DNA of 64,000 bases from Thinopyrum elongatum (taxonomy: Eukaryota > Streptophyta > Magnoliopsida > Poales > Poaceae). The position numbers and the translations under genes were made by a program. Position 1 is the stretch's first letter, and each line of letters begins with the position of its first letter. The notes below the pieces were generated by a model that did no database searches, was not told the origin of the DNA, and saw only the letters and a list, made by a program, of their open reading frames with translations. The stretch covers positions 9,009,570 to 9,073,569 of the forward strand of contig CM022301.1 in the NCBI GenBank assembly GCA_011799875.1. Direction: 5' to 3'. Below, piece after piece: positions 23,101-33,070 of this stretch.

Positions 23101-23548
23101 CTATGTAAAACATTTCAATGCAACAACAAATGCGATCATAATCGCAACCAAGGTAACAATTGATCCAACGGCATAATGATACCAAGCCTCGGTATGAATG
23201 GCATATTTTCTATACTTTCTAATCTTGAAGCGCATTGCATCCATCTTGATCTTGTGATCATCAACGACATCCGCAACATGCAACTCCAATATCATCTTCT
23301 CCTTCTCAATTTTTTTCAATTTTTCCATCAAGTAATTGTTTTCTTCTTCAACTAAATTTAACCTCTCGACAATAGGGTCGGTTGGAATTTCCGGTTCACA
23401 TACCTCCTAGATAAAAAAAAATCTATGTCACGTTGGTCGGCATAATTGTCATAAACAACAAATGAACCAAATAGTTATAAAATATAATATATACCACATC
23501 CGAATCATAGACAGGACGAGGGCCGACGGGGGCGGATACCAAAACCAT
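23101..23548 (-). CDS. Small coiled-coil, tail-anchored protein encoded by CACTA-1
   Basis: Two inferred exons on minus, 23548-23495 and 23406-23101, joined at a gt donor (23494) and a ctag acceptor (23410-23407), give an open frame of 119 residues. The first exon reads MVLVSAPVGPRPVYDSDV. The second has an acidic start (EVCEPEIPTDPIVERL), a heptad-rich coiled coil (LVEEENNYLMEKLKKIEKEK), a basic stretch (MRFKIRKYRKYAIHTEAWYH) and a C-terminal hydrophobic helix (VGSIVTLVAIMIAFVVALKC) ending one residue before the stop, the layout of a tail-anchored membrane protein. It sits between the terminal promoter and the transposase. The CACTA-2 copy (26592-27039) is open too and nearly identical in exon 2. 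I do not recognise a family and assign no function. Confidence 0.65.
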
Positions 23549-23930
23549 CGCACTATATAATAACAAACAATAATAAAAGTAAGAAAATTATACAAGTATC
23601 TATGTAAATCATACAAGTATGAATTTTTTTCTTTTAGAAAGAAGATAAGAACAAGAGGCTCACCACGGTTATGCCGGCGACGAGATCGGCGCGGGCGATC
23701 GACGGCGGTGAAGACGGGGACGGGACATGACGGACCGCTAAACCTAGACAAATCTTGAGGAAAATGGAGTTTGAAGGTCGAGTTTGGGGAGGAGAAAGCT
23801 TAAGTAGTGTTGCTCGGGCATTTCATCGAACACCTCATGTGCATAGGAGGTGAGCTAGAGCACCACAAACACCTCCCCTCGCCGGCCAGAAAAAACAGAG
23901 TAGTGGAGTGCTCTGCTCGCGGGCGAGGGG

Positions 23931-23938
23931 TATATATA
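23931..23938 (-). promoter_or_regulatory. TATA box of the transposase-side promoter (CACTA-1)
   Basis: tatatata lies just inside the terminal array and reads leftward into the tail-anchored protein and transposase genes. CACTA-2 has the same box at 26212-26219, followed by the same cccgcgagcagag context. Confidence 0.7.
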
Positions 23939-23939
23939 G

Positions 23940-24194
23940 GCACAACATTGGTCCCGGTTCCAGCCACGAACCGGGACCAATGGATGTGGGCCAGGAGCGA
24001 GGCCCATTGGTCCCGGTTCGTGTCTGGAACCGGGACCAAAGGGTCCAGACGAACCAGGACCAATGCCCCACGAGCCCCGGCCGGCCCCCTGGGCGCACGA
24101 ACCGGGACGTATGCCCCCATGTGTCCCGGTTCCTGACTGAACCGGGACTAATGGGTTGGGGTGGCCTGGACCAAAGCCCTGTTTTCTACTATTG
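23940..24194. repeat. CACTA-1 right terminus: subterminal array and degenerate TIR
   Basis: About six gtcccggttc / gaaccgggac motifs in inverted pairs. The last bases read gccctgttttctactattg, matching the left end of CACTA-2 (cactagtagaaaacagggc) in reverse complement, with one changed base in the terminal CACTA. Confidence 0.8.
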
Positions 24195-25848
24195 TACCGA
24201 GATCAAGAATGTAAGGTTTATTAGTCCTATCATATTTCCAATCAACGTTTGACCACATATTTGACTAGCAAATGTTAATGCATGTCACATAAAATTATAT
24301 TGTTCGATTCGTATTTGTTTTCACTAATATTAATTTTGTTACATGTAACTTATATTTTATTAGTTAAAATCATGGTTAAAATATTATCTAAAATACAAGA
24401 AGAGCGAATAAACCAGGACCGAGGTAGTAATCTATTTTTAATTAAGGTGAAAAAGCTAAGAAACTAATCCATTTATAATCGCTGAAGTTGTGAATGTGCT
24501 TCATGGCTGGTACACCCTCCATCTAGGCTCTGAGTTTGTGTTCACAGATCTGTGCATTAAACTTCCTGTCTTTTTTCTCGTCAAAACAAAAAAAAATATT
24601 TGAATCTGAATCTTTGCAAGTTAGTGCCACATGAGTACTATAATGTGCATAAATATTTCTTGATGCCTGCTCACGGTGTGCTCATGTTTTCTTCTGTCTC
24701 TTGGCATTGATTTCTCTCTAAATTGGACAGGTGACGTTCGCCAACATCTGCAATATGTTCATAAGCATGGAGCCGTCCCCATTGACGGAGAAGATCAACA
24801 AGTGGTTATGTGGCTTGGTTGCTGGCCTTAGATCATTCCCCTTGGATTTTCCAGGGACAACATTTCATAGTGCTCGCAAGGTATTATGTTCTGTTTGCTC
24901 TTTTTACAAACTTTTTTCAAAGTGTACTACTAAATTTAGCGGCCTCTGTAGTGTCGCCGGATGCTAAACGCTGTCTTTCGAGAGGAGCTGGAGGCGAGGA
25001 AGAAGGTGGGCAAGGAGTGTGATGATCTCATGGGTGGGCTGATGCACATGGAGGATGAACAGGGGAGGAAGTTAAGGGACGAGGAGGTGGTGGACAACAT
25101 CGTCTCCCTCGTCGTCGCTGGGTACGAGTCTACCGCCAGTGCCATCATGTGGGCTACCTACCACCTCGCCAAATCTCCCGTCGCCCTAGCCAAGCTCCGA
25201 GAGGAGAATGTGGCGGTGAGCAAAAGCAAAGGGGGTTCGTCAATGATCACCCATGACGACCTTCCGAACATGAAGTACACTATGAATGTAGTGGGGGAGA
25301 CAATTCGGATGGCCAATGTATCGCCGATGTTGCACCGCGTGGCGAACAGGGATGTGGATCACAATGGGTACACGATACCGGCGGGATGGTCGGTGATAGT
25401 GTGGGTGAGGTCGCTGCACACTGATCCCAACAACTACGACAACCCCCTCACCTTCAACCCCGACAGATGGGATGTAAGTTGCTAGTTAATCTTCTCATTG
25501 ATCACCATCTGCATACATGCAACTAAGTTCATCAATGCTCATGAAATGAATTTGTAGGAGCCAGCAAAGCCAGGGACGTACCTAGTGTTCGGAGGCGGCT
25601 ACAGGATTTGTGCTGGCAAGATGCTCGCTAGGCTGCAACTCTTCATCATCTCTCCATTGGCTATGAGTGAGTTAAAATCCTATATAGCCAACGAGATATA
25701 TGAGATCCTTTTTTTCCCCTGAATTTTGTTGTGGCATTTGATCATAGTTTGACATATGAGTATTTGTTTCAGATGGGAGTTGTTGAACCCTGATGCAGAG
25801 ATTGATTACCTCCCGAACCCAAGGCCAGCGGACGGTGCAGCCATGTAA
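24195..25848 (+). pseudogene. Cytochrome P450 (CYP85 clan), rest of exon 1 and exons 2-5
   Basis: This continues 10988-11584. After the target triplet, 24198-24210 supplies the last codons of exon 1 (GAG ATC AAG AAT) and a gtaagg donor. Exons: 24731-24880, 24952-25473, 25558-25666 and 25773-25848; introns have GT/AG ends. Motifs: I-helix AGYESTAS, K-helix ETIR, FNPDRWD, and heme-binding FGGGYRICAGK with the cysteine ligand, which sits at the usual distance from the C-terminus. Exon 4 is 109 nt where the flanking phases need a length of 2 mod 3. After RLQL the family reading LHHLSIGY appears in another frame, so a small deletion near 25640 shifts the frame. The stop follows DGAAM. Total coding length fits a P450 of about 490 residues. 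Transcription from its own promoter could not reach these exons without crossing CACTA-1. Confidence 0.88.
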
Positions 25849-25912
25849 GCTTCGCACCTGATCGAGATCTGATCAATGAAAATTTCCTCTCATCTAAAAA
25901 TAAACCATAGTG
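25849..25912. other. P450 3' flank up to CACTA-2
   Basis: A short 3' flank of 64 bp. Its last three bases, gtg (25910-25912), are the left target-site duplication of CACTA-2; the right copy is 39861-39863. Confidence 0.8.
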
Positions 25913-26205
25913 CACTAGTAGAAAACAGGGCTTTGGTTCAGGCCGGGTAAGCCCATTAATCCCGGTTCACTCACGAACCGGGACCCATGGGGGCATCGGT
26001 CCCGGTTCGTGAGGCCAGGGGGCCGGCCGGGCCTCGTGGGCCATTGGTCCCGGTTCGTCTGGCCCCATTGGTCCCGGTTCAAGACACGAACCGGGACCAA
26101 TGGGCCTCGCTCCTGGCCCACAACCATTGGTCCCGGTTGGTGGCTGGAATCGGGACCAAATGGGGTCCTTTAGTCCCGGTTCTAACCACAAACCGGGACC
26201 AAAGA
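25913..26205. repeat. CACTA-2 left terminus: TIR and subterminal array
   Basis: Eight or so copies of gtcccggttcgt / acgaaccgggac and relatives in inverted pairs, the counterpart of 23940-24194 in CACTA-1. Confidence 0.85.
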
Positions 26206-26211
26206 GATGTC

Positions 26212-26219
26212 TATATATA
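26212..26219 (+). promoter_or_regulatory. TATA box of the transposase-side promoter (CACTA-2)
   Basis: tatatata lies at the inner edge of the terminal array and reads rightward into the tail-anchored protein and transposase genes. 26220-26591 is leader sequence conserved with CACTA-1, including an intron-like stretch from about 26476. Confidence 0.7.
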
Positions 26220-26591
26220 CCCCGCGAGCAGAGCAGTGGAGTGCTCTGTTTTTTTGGCCGGCCGTGGGAGAGCTTTGTGGTGCTCTAGCTCACCTCCTAT
26301 GCACATGAGGTGTTCGATGAAATGCCCGAGCCACACTTAAGCTTTCTCCTCTCGAAGCTCCTTGTCCAAGCTCCATTTTCCTCAAGATTTGTCTAGGTTT
26401 GGCGGTCCATCCTGTCCCGTCCCCGTCCTCACCGCCGTCGATCACCCGCGCCGATCTCGTCGCCGGCACCACCGTGGTCAGCCTCTTGTTATTATCTTCT
26501 TTCTAAAAGAAAAAAGTTCTTACTTGTATGATTTAGATAGATACTTGTGTAATTTTCTTACTTTTATTATTGTTTGTTATTATATAGTGTG

Positions 26592-27039
26592 ATGGTTTTG
26601 TTATCCGCCTCCGTCGGCCCTCGTCCTCTCTATGATTCGTATGTGGTATATATATTATCTTTTATAACTATTAGTTTCATTTAGTGTTTATGACAATTAT
26701 GCCGACCAACGTGACATAGATTTTTTTATCTAGGAGGTATGTGAACCGGAAATTCCAACCGACCCTATTGTCGAGAGGTTAAATTTAGTTGAAGAAGAAA
26801 ACAATTACTTGAAGGAAAAATTAAAAAAAATTGAGGAGGAGAAGATGATATTGGAGTTGCATGTTGCGGATGTCGTCGATGATCACAAGATCAAGATGGA
26901 TGCAATGCGCTTCAAGATTAGAAAGTATAGAAAATATGCCATTCATACTGAGGCTTGGTATCATTATGCCGTTGGATCAATTGTTACCTTAGTTGCGATT
27001 ATGATCGCATTTGTTGTTGCATTGAAATGTTTTAGATAG
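26592..27039 (+). CDS. Small coiled-coil, tail-anchored protein encoded by CACTA-2
   Basis: Inferred exons 26592-26645 and 26734-27039 (gt at 26646, acceptor tag at 26731-26733) give 119 codons with no stop. The protein has MVLLSASVGPRPLYDSYV, then the acidic start, the coiled coil LKEKLKKIEEEK, the basic RKYRKYAIHTEAWYH and the terminal hydrophobic helix, all as in CACTA-1. From the second-exon methionine onward only a few residues differ between the two copies. It is still open although the transposase gene 177 bp further on has four stops and a frameshift. The family is unknown to me; the membrane-anchor prediction rests on about 20 uncharged residues (VGSIVTLVAIMIAFVVALKC) at the C-terminus. 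An alternative is that these exons are an upstream part of the transposase transcript. Confidence 0.65.
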
Positions 27040-27215
27040 TTTCAATATATGGTTTAATTAGATGCTCTGGAGAGCTATATGCTGTTCAATGAGAACTATG
27101 TATATACTTTGGTTTTAATGTGATGATGAACTTCTATTAATTAATTTGGTCACTTCTGTATTCATGATGTTCTGTAATGGTTTTTGACACACTTAATTAT
27201 ATATAATGCACGCAG

Positions 27216-30200
27216 ATGAACCAGCAATGGATGTACGGTGACAGATGCACCTCCGAGTACATTAAGGGCGTGCATAATTTTCTCGAAGTGGCTGAGGCAA
27301 ACAAGAAGAATGGTTTTATGTGTTGTCTATGCCCTATATGTGGGAATACGAAGTCTTACTCTGACTAAAAAACCCTTCACACCCACCTGCTTTATAAGGG
27401 TTTCATGCCACACTGTAATGTTTGGACCATGCATGGGGAAAGAGGGGTTATGATGGAAAACAGCGAAGAAGAAGAGGATGATGACAACTATGTGCCCCCT
27501 GAATACGGTGATGCTGCAACGGGGGAAGCTGAAGATCAAGAGGAACCAGACGATGTGCCCGATGATGATCTTCGCCGGGTCATTGTTGATGCAAAGAGAC
27601 AATGCGAAAGTGAAAAGGAGAAGTTGAAGTTCGATCGCATGTTAGAGGATCACAAAAAAGGGTTTTGCCCCAATTGCGAAGATGGCAACACAAAGCTCGG
27701 TACCACACTGGAATTACTGCAGTGGAAGGCAGAGAATGGTGTAGCTGACAAAGGATTTGAGAAGCTACTGAAAATATTGAAGAAGAAGCTTCCAAAGGAT
27801 AACGAATTGCCCGACAGTACGTACGCAGCAAAGAAGGTTGTATGCCCTCTAGGATTGGAGGTGCAGAAGATACATGCATGCCCTAATGACTGCATCCTCT
27901 ACCGCGGTGCGTACGAGGATTTGAACGCATGCCCTGTATGCGGTGCATTGCGGTATAAGATCAGACGAGATGACCTTGGTGATATTGACGGTGAGTGCCC
28001 CAGGAAGAGGGTTCCTGCCAAGATGATGTGGTATGCTCCTATAATACCACTGTTGAAACGTCTGTTCAGAAACAAAGAGCATGCCAAGTTGATGCAATGG
28101 CACAGAGAGGACCGTAAGAAAGACGGGAAGTTGAGAGCACCCGCTGATGGGTCGCAGTGGAGAAAAATCGAGAGAAAGTACTGGGAGGACTTTGCAGGTG
28201 ACACAAGGAATGTATGGTTTGGTTTAAGCACGGATGGCATTAATCCTTTTGGGGAACAGAGCAGCAATCACAACACCTGGCCCGTGACTCTATGTATCTA
28301 TAACCTTCCTCCTTGGCTGTGCATGAAGCGGAAGTTCATTATGATGCCAGTTCTCATCCAAGGCCCTAAGCAACCCGGCAACGACATTGATGTGTACCTA
28401 AGGCCATTAGTTGAAGAACTTTTATAGCTGTGGAAAGTAAACGGTGTACGTGTGTGGGATGAACACAAACAAAAGGAATTTGACCTGCATGTGTTGCTGT
28501 TTGTAACCACCAATGATTGGCCAGCTCTCAGTAACCTTTCAGGACAGACAAATAAGGGATACCACGCATGCACGCACTGTTTAGATGACACCAAAAGTAT
28601 ATACCTGGACAAATGCAGGAAGAATGTGTCCCTAGGGCATTGTCGATTTCTTCCGACCAACCATCAATGTCGAAAGAAAGGCAAGCATTTCAAAGGCGAG
28701 GCAGATCACCGGAAGAAGCCCGCCATCCATACCGGTGATCACATACTTGCTATGGTCAATGATTTACATGTAATCTTTGGAAAGGGTCCCGACGGACTAT
28801 CTGTTACGAATGACGCTGAGGGACGCGCACCCATGTGGAAGAAGAAATCTATATTTTGGGACCTACCCTACTGGAAAGACCTAGAGGTCCGCTCTTCAAT
28901 CGAGGTGATGCACGTGACGAAGAATCTTTGCGTGAACCTGCTAGGCTTCTTGGGCGTGTATGGGAAGACAAAAGATACACCGGAGGCACGGGAGGACCGG
29001 CAACGTGTGCACGAAAAAGACGGCATGCCTCCAAAGCAGTATGAAGGTCCTGCCAGCTACGCTCTTACCAAAGAAGAGAAGGAAATCTTCTTTGAATGCC
29101 TGCTCAGTATGAAGGTCCCGTCTGGCTTCTTGTCGAATATAATGGGAATAATAAATATGCCAGAGAAAAAGTTCCAGAACCTAAAGTCTCATGACTGACA
29201 CGTGATTATGACGCAACTGCTTCCGGTTGCATTGAGGGGGCTTCTACCGGAAAACTTTCGATTAGCCATTGTGAAGCTATGTGCATTCCTCAATGCAATC
29301 TCGTAGAAGGTGATCGATCCAGAAATCCTACCAAGGTTAAGGAGTGATTTGGCGCAATGTCTTGTCAGTTTCGAGCTGGTGTTCCCACCATCCTTCTTCA
29401 ATATCATGACACACGTCCTAGTTCATCTAGTCGACGAGATTGTCGTTCTGGGCCCTGTATTTCTACACAATATGTTCCCCTTTGAGAGGTTCATGGGAGT
29501 CCTAAAGAAATATGTCCGTAACCTCGCTAGGCCAGAAGGAAGCATCTCCATGGGCCATCAAATAGAGGATGTCATTGGGTTTGTGTTGACTTCATTCCTG
29601 ACCTTAAGAAGATTGGTCTCCCTCAATCGCGGTATGAGGGGAGACTGACTGGAAAAGGCACGCTAGGAGGGGACTTAATAATATGTAGGGACGGGCATTC
29701 CTGGTCTCAAGCACACCACACAGTTCTACAGAATTCTATCTTGGTGACCCCGTATGTCGATGAACACAAGAACATTATGCGCTCCAAACACCCGGAGCAG
29801 TGTGACGACTGGATTACATGTGAACACATCAGGACTTTCGGCAGTTGGTTGCAAACACGTCTCAGGGGTGACAACACTGTTTCTGATGAGCTGTACTCGT
29901 TGGCCAGGGGACCATCTTCGACTATATTGACTTACAAAGGGTACGAGATAAATGGAAATACATTTTACACGATCGCCCAAGATCAAAAGAGCACCAACCA
30001 AAATAGTGGTGTCCGCTTTGATGCAGCAACCAAGAGGGGAAAGGACACATATTATGGTTACATAGTGGACATATGGGAACTTGACTATGGACATGATTTT
30101 AAGGTCCCTTTGTTTCAGTGCAAATGGGTCAATCTATCAAGAGGCGGGGTACAGGTAGACCTACAGTACGGAATGACAACAGTGGATCTGAACAATCTTG

Positions 30201-30517
30201 GGTACACAGACGAACCATTCGTCCTAGCCAATGATGTGGCGCAGGTTTTCTATGTGAAGGACATGTCTACCAAACCGAGAAAAAGAAAAGATAAGGAAGC
30301 GAATACATCATACGATAAGCCAAAGCGCCACATAGTTCTTTCAGGAAAAAGAGACATCATGGGATTGGAGGGCAAGACAGACATGTCTGAAGATTATGAT
30401 AAGTTTCATGAAATTCCTCCCTTCAAAGTCAAGGCTGACCCAAGCACCCTGTTAAACGATGAAGATTATCCATGGTTACGGCGCAATAAGCAAAGGACAC
30501 AAGCGAAGAAAAAGTGA
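27216..30517 (+). pseudogene. TNP2-type CACTA transposase (CACTA-2), multiply broken
   Basis: Same protein as 19623-22925. The start ATG is directly preceded by gcag, and the C-terminus is NKQRTQAKKK. Breaks relative to the CACTA-1 copy: TAA at 27366-27368 in the N-terminal zinc-binding-like region, TAG at 28425-28427, TGA at 29196-29198, TAG at 29304-29306, and a one-base loss of T near 29581 that shifts the frame until the end (the continuing frame is open from 29741). The TNP2 core and the two C-terminal blocks (DUF4218-like and DUF4216-like) are otherwise recognisable along the whole length. It is incapable of making a full transposase. Together the two copies show what the parent gene looked like. 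Confidence 0.9.
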
Positions 30518-30559
30518 AGACTTTCTCTCCACAACTATTATGATGATGCCTTTGATCTA

Positions 30560-32150
30560 GAATATCACTGCAGTTACATATGAGGAAATGAAATGCCTTT
30601 TGTAACAGATGAGTTTCCGTCCAAAACCCTGATACTTCGAAAGAGATTGTCCATTTTGTACACGAAGTGCATCCAGCTTTTGCCGTAACCCTCTCAACTT
30701 TTTAGCACATGCTATGTGGGTGAAATGATGATACCATGCCAACTTTCAACCTTTTCAGAGTTCATTTGTAGTGTTTTTCAATTTCAGGGTCATTTAGCTC
30801 AAAAAAAATCAGTAAATGCATGAAAAATACCAAATGAAGTCAGAAAGGGTTGAAAATTGATGACGTGGCTTTGAATGGTGCATTTTGAACACACAAAAAG
30901 TCTGGAGTTCAAATAAGTTCAAAAAAATGAAATCCCTTTGTAACAGATGAGTTTTGATCCGAAACCTTGATACTTCGAAAGAGATTGTCCATTTTGTACA
31001 CGAAGTGCATCCAGCTTTTGCTGTAACCCTCTCAATTTTTTAGCACATCCTATGTGGGTGAAATGATGATACCATGCCAACTCTCAACCTTTTCAGAGTT
31101 CATTTGAAGTGCTTTTCAATTTCACGGTCATTTAGCTAAAAAAAATTAGTAAATGCATGAAAAATACCAAGTGAAGTCAGAAAGGGTTGAAAATCGATGA
31201 TGTGGCTTTGAATGGTACATTTTGAACACACAAAAAGTCTGGAGTTCAAATAAGTTCCAAAAAATGAAATCCCTTTGTAACAGATGATTTTTCGTCCGAA
31301 ACCCTGATACTTCGAAAGAGATTGTCCATTTTGTACACGAAGTGCATCCAGCTTTTGTCGTAACCCTCTCAACTTTTTAGCACATGCTATGTGGGTGAAA
31401 TGATGATACCATGCCAACTTTTAACCTTTTCAGAGTTCATTTGTAGTGTTTTTCAATTTCAGGGCCATTTAGCTCAAAAAAATCAGTAAATGCATGAAAA
31501 ATACCAAATAAAGTCAGAAAGGGTTGAAAATTGATGACGTGGCTTTGAATGGTGCATTTTGAACACACAAAAAGTCTGGAGTTCAAATAAGTTCAAAAAA
31601 ATGAAATCCCTTTGTAACAAATGAGTTTTCATCCGAAACCCTGATACTTCGAAAGAGATAGTCCATTTTGTACACGAAGTGCATCCAGCTTTTGCCGTAA
31701 CCCTCTCGACTTTTTAGCACATGCTTTGTGGGTGAAATGATGATACCATGCCAACTTTCAACATTTTCAGAGCTCATTTGAAGTGCTTTTCAATTTCACG
31801 GTCATTTAGCTCAAAAAAAATAGTAAATGCATGAAAAATACCAAGTGAAGTCAGAAAGGGTTGAAAATTGATGATGTGGCTTTGAATGGTGCATTTTGAA
31901 CACACAAAAAGTCTGGAGTTCAAATAAGTTCAAAAAAATGAAACCCCTTTGTAACAAATGAGTTTTCATCTGAAACCCTGATACTTCGAAAGAGATTGTC
32001 CATTTTGTACACGAAGTGCATCCAGCTTTTGCCGTAACCCTCTTAACTTTTTAGCACATGCTATGTGGGTGAAATGATGATACCATGCCAACTTTCAACC
32101 TTTTCACAGTTCATTTGAAGTGTTTTTCAATTTCAGGGTCATTTAGCTCA
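30560..32150. repeat. Tandem repeat of about 336 bp after the transposase (CACTA-2)
   Basis: A unit containing gtgggtgaaatgatgatacc recurs near 30717, 31058, 31391, 31729 and 32068, a period of 333-342 bp in nearly five copies. Each unit contains tttgaacacacaaaaagtct and cattttgtacacgaagtgca. CACTA-1 has one copy (19330-19620), so the array arose after the family formed. The short minus-strand frames it creates are repeat artefacts. Confidence 0.9.
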
Positions 32151-32780
32151 AAGAATGAACTAATAGCAAAAAGAATGAACTAGAAAACTTTTATGAAACT
32201 TAAATAGCAAAAAGAATGAACTAAAAATAATCAATAAAAATATTCTGTGATGATCAACTAAAACAAAACTATAATACTCTTCAATAGCAAAAAGAATCAA
32301 CTAAAAAGCTTTTATAAAACTCTAATAGCAAAAGGAATCAACTAAAAATATTTTATAAACCTCTAGTATTTTTGGAACTAAATTTTTATAAAATTATTCA
32401 ACTTAAATTATCAAAGTTTTTTTTGTTCAAAACATTAATAGCAAAAAGAATTTTTTTGTTAGAAACTTTATTAGCAATCTAAAATAATAAAATCTGTTTT
32501 TGATTAAAATAGACATTTAAAGTAACCTAAAAATTACCTAAAGCAAAATGAATCACTCAAAAACTCTAAAAAATTAAGCAAAGCATAAAAAAAAGTACAG
32601 AAAAAAAATTAAAAAAATGCCGCCTACAGGGCCACCACGGCCTGCATACGACTAGAAACCCAACTAGCATGTTGGGCCAGGATGCAGGCCCGCGGCGGGC
32701 CCAGTAGGCCCACAGACATAGCAGTGTTACATTAGGGCCGTAGGCCTGCAGTTCAGAGGAGTTCGAGAGGAAAGAGGCAG
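32151..32780. other. AT-rich spacer (CACTA-2)
   Basis: Repeats of aatagcaaaaagaat(g/c)aact at irregular spacing, then AT-rich DNA, then 32640-32780 with the gggcccagtaggcccac motif shared with CACTA-1 near 18955. No gene is seen. Confidence 0.6.
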
Positions 32781-32785
32781 CAGAG

Positions 32786-33070
32786 CTTATAAACAGGTGC
32801 GGGGCGCTCCCAACTAGCGAGGTGGGACTAAACTCCCACCACCACGCCGCTGTGCAGGGCTATTGGTCCCGGTTGGTGGCACGAACCGGGCCCAATGCTG
32901 CCCTTTGGTCCCGGTTCGTGGCACCAACCGGGACCAATGCCCCCCTTTAGTCCCGGTTGGTGCCACCAACCGGGACCAAAGGTCTCTGTTTCCCGCCCTT
33001 TGGGCTGCTGAAAACTGACCTGTGGTCCCAGTTGGTGGCACGAACCGGGACTAAAGGCTTTCCTATATAA
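32786..33070. promoter_or_regulatory. Internal subterminal-like array between two divergent TATA boxes (CACTA-2)
   Basis: Four near-palindromes of gtcccggttggtg type between 32865 and 33056 lie between cttataaa (32786-32793, reading left as tttataag) and ctatataa (33063-33070, reading right). The rightward box lies about 2.5 kb before the Ulp1-like gene. The same structure is at 18551-18882 in CACTA-1. Confidence 0.65.

Larger units (their letters stand above)
11585..24194 (-). mobile_element. CACTA-1: En/Spm-type transposon inserted in the P450 exon
   Basis: The 12.6 kb element begins cactagcagaaaaagg and ends with ctactattg, a degenerate form of the expected ctactagtg. Flanking triplets are cac (11582-11584) and tac (24195-24197), a 3-bp target duplication with one mismatch. 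Removing the element and one triplet restores the P450 reading frame up to a GT donor, which independently supports these boundaries. Both genes face left: tail-anchored protein and TNP2 transposase near the right end, Ulp1-like gene near the left end. The element is the inverted counterpart of CACTA-2 (25913-39860), with the same order of parts. The transposase carries two stops, so it is probably not autonomous now. Confidence 0.9.

Noticed and set aside
30560..32150. CRISPR-like regular repeats
   Set aside because: The unit is 336 bp without distinct short repeats and spacers, in a plant transposon; it is an ordinary tandem repeat. The 45-bp and 30-bp arrays were rejected for the same reason.
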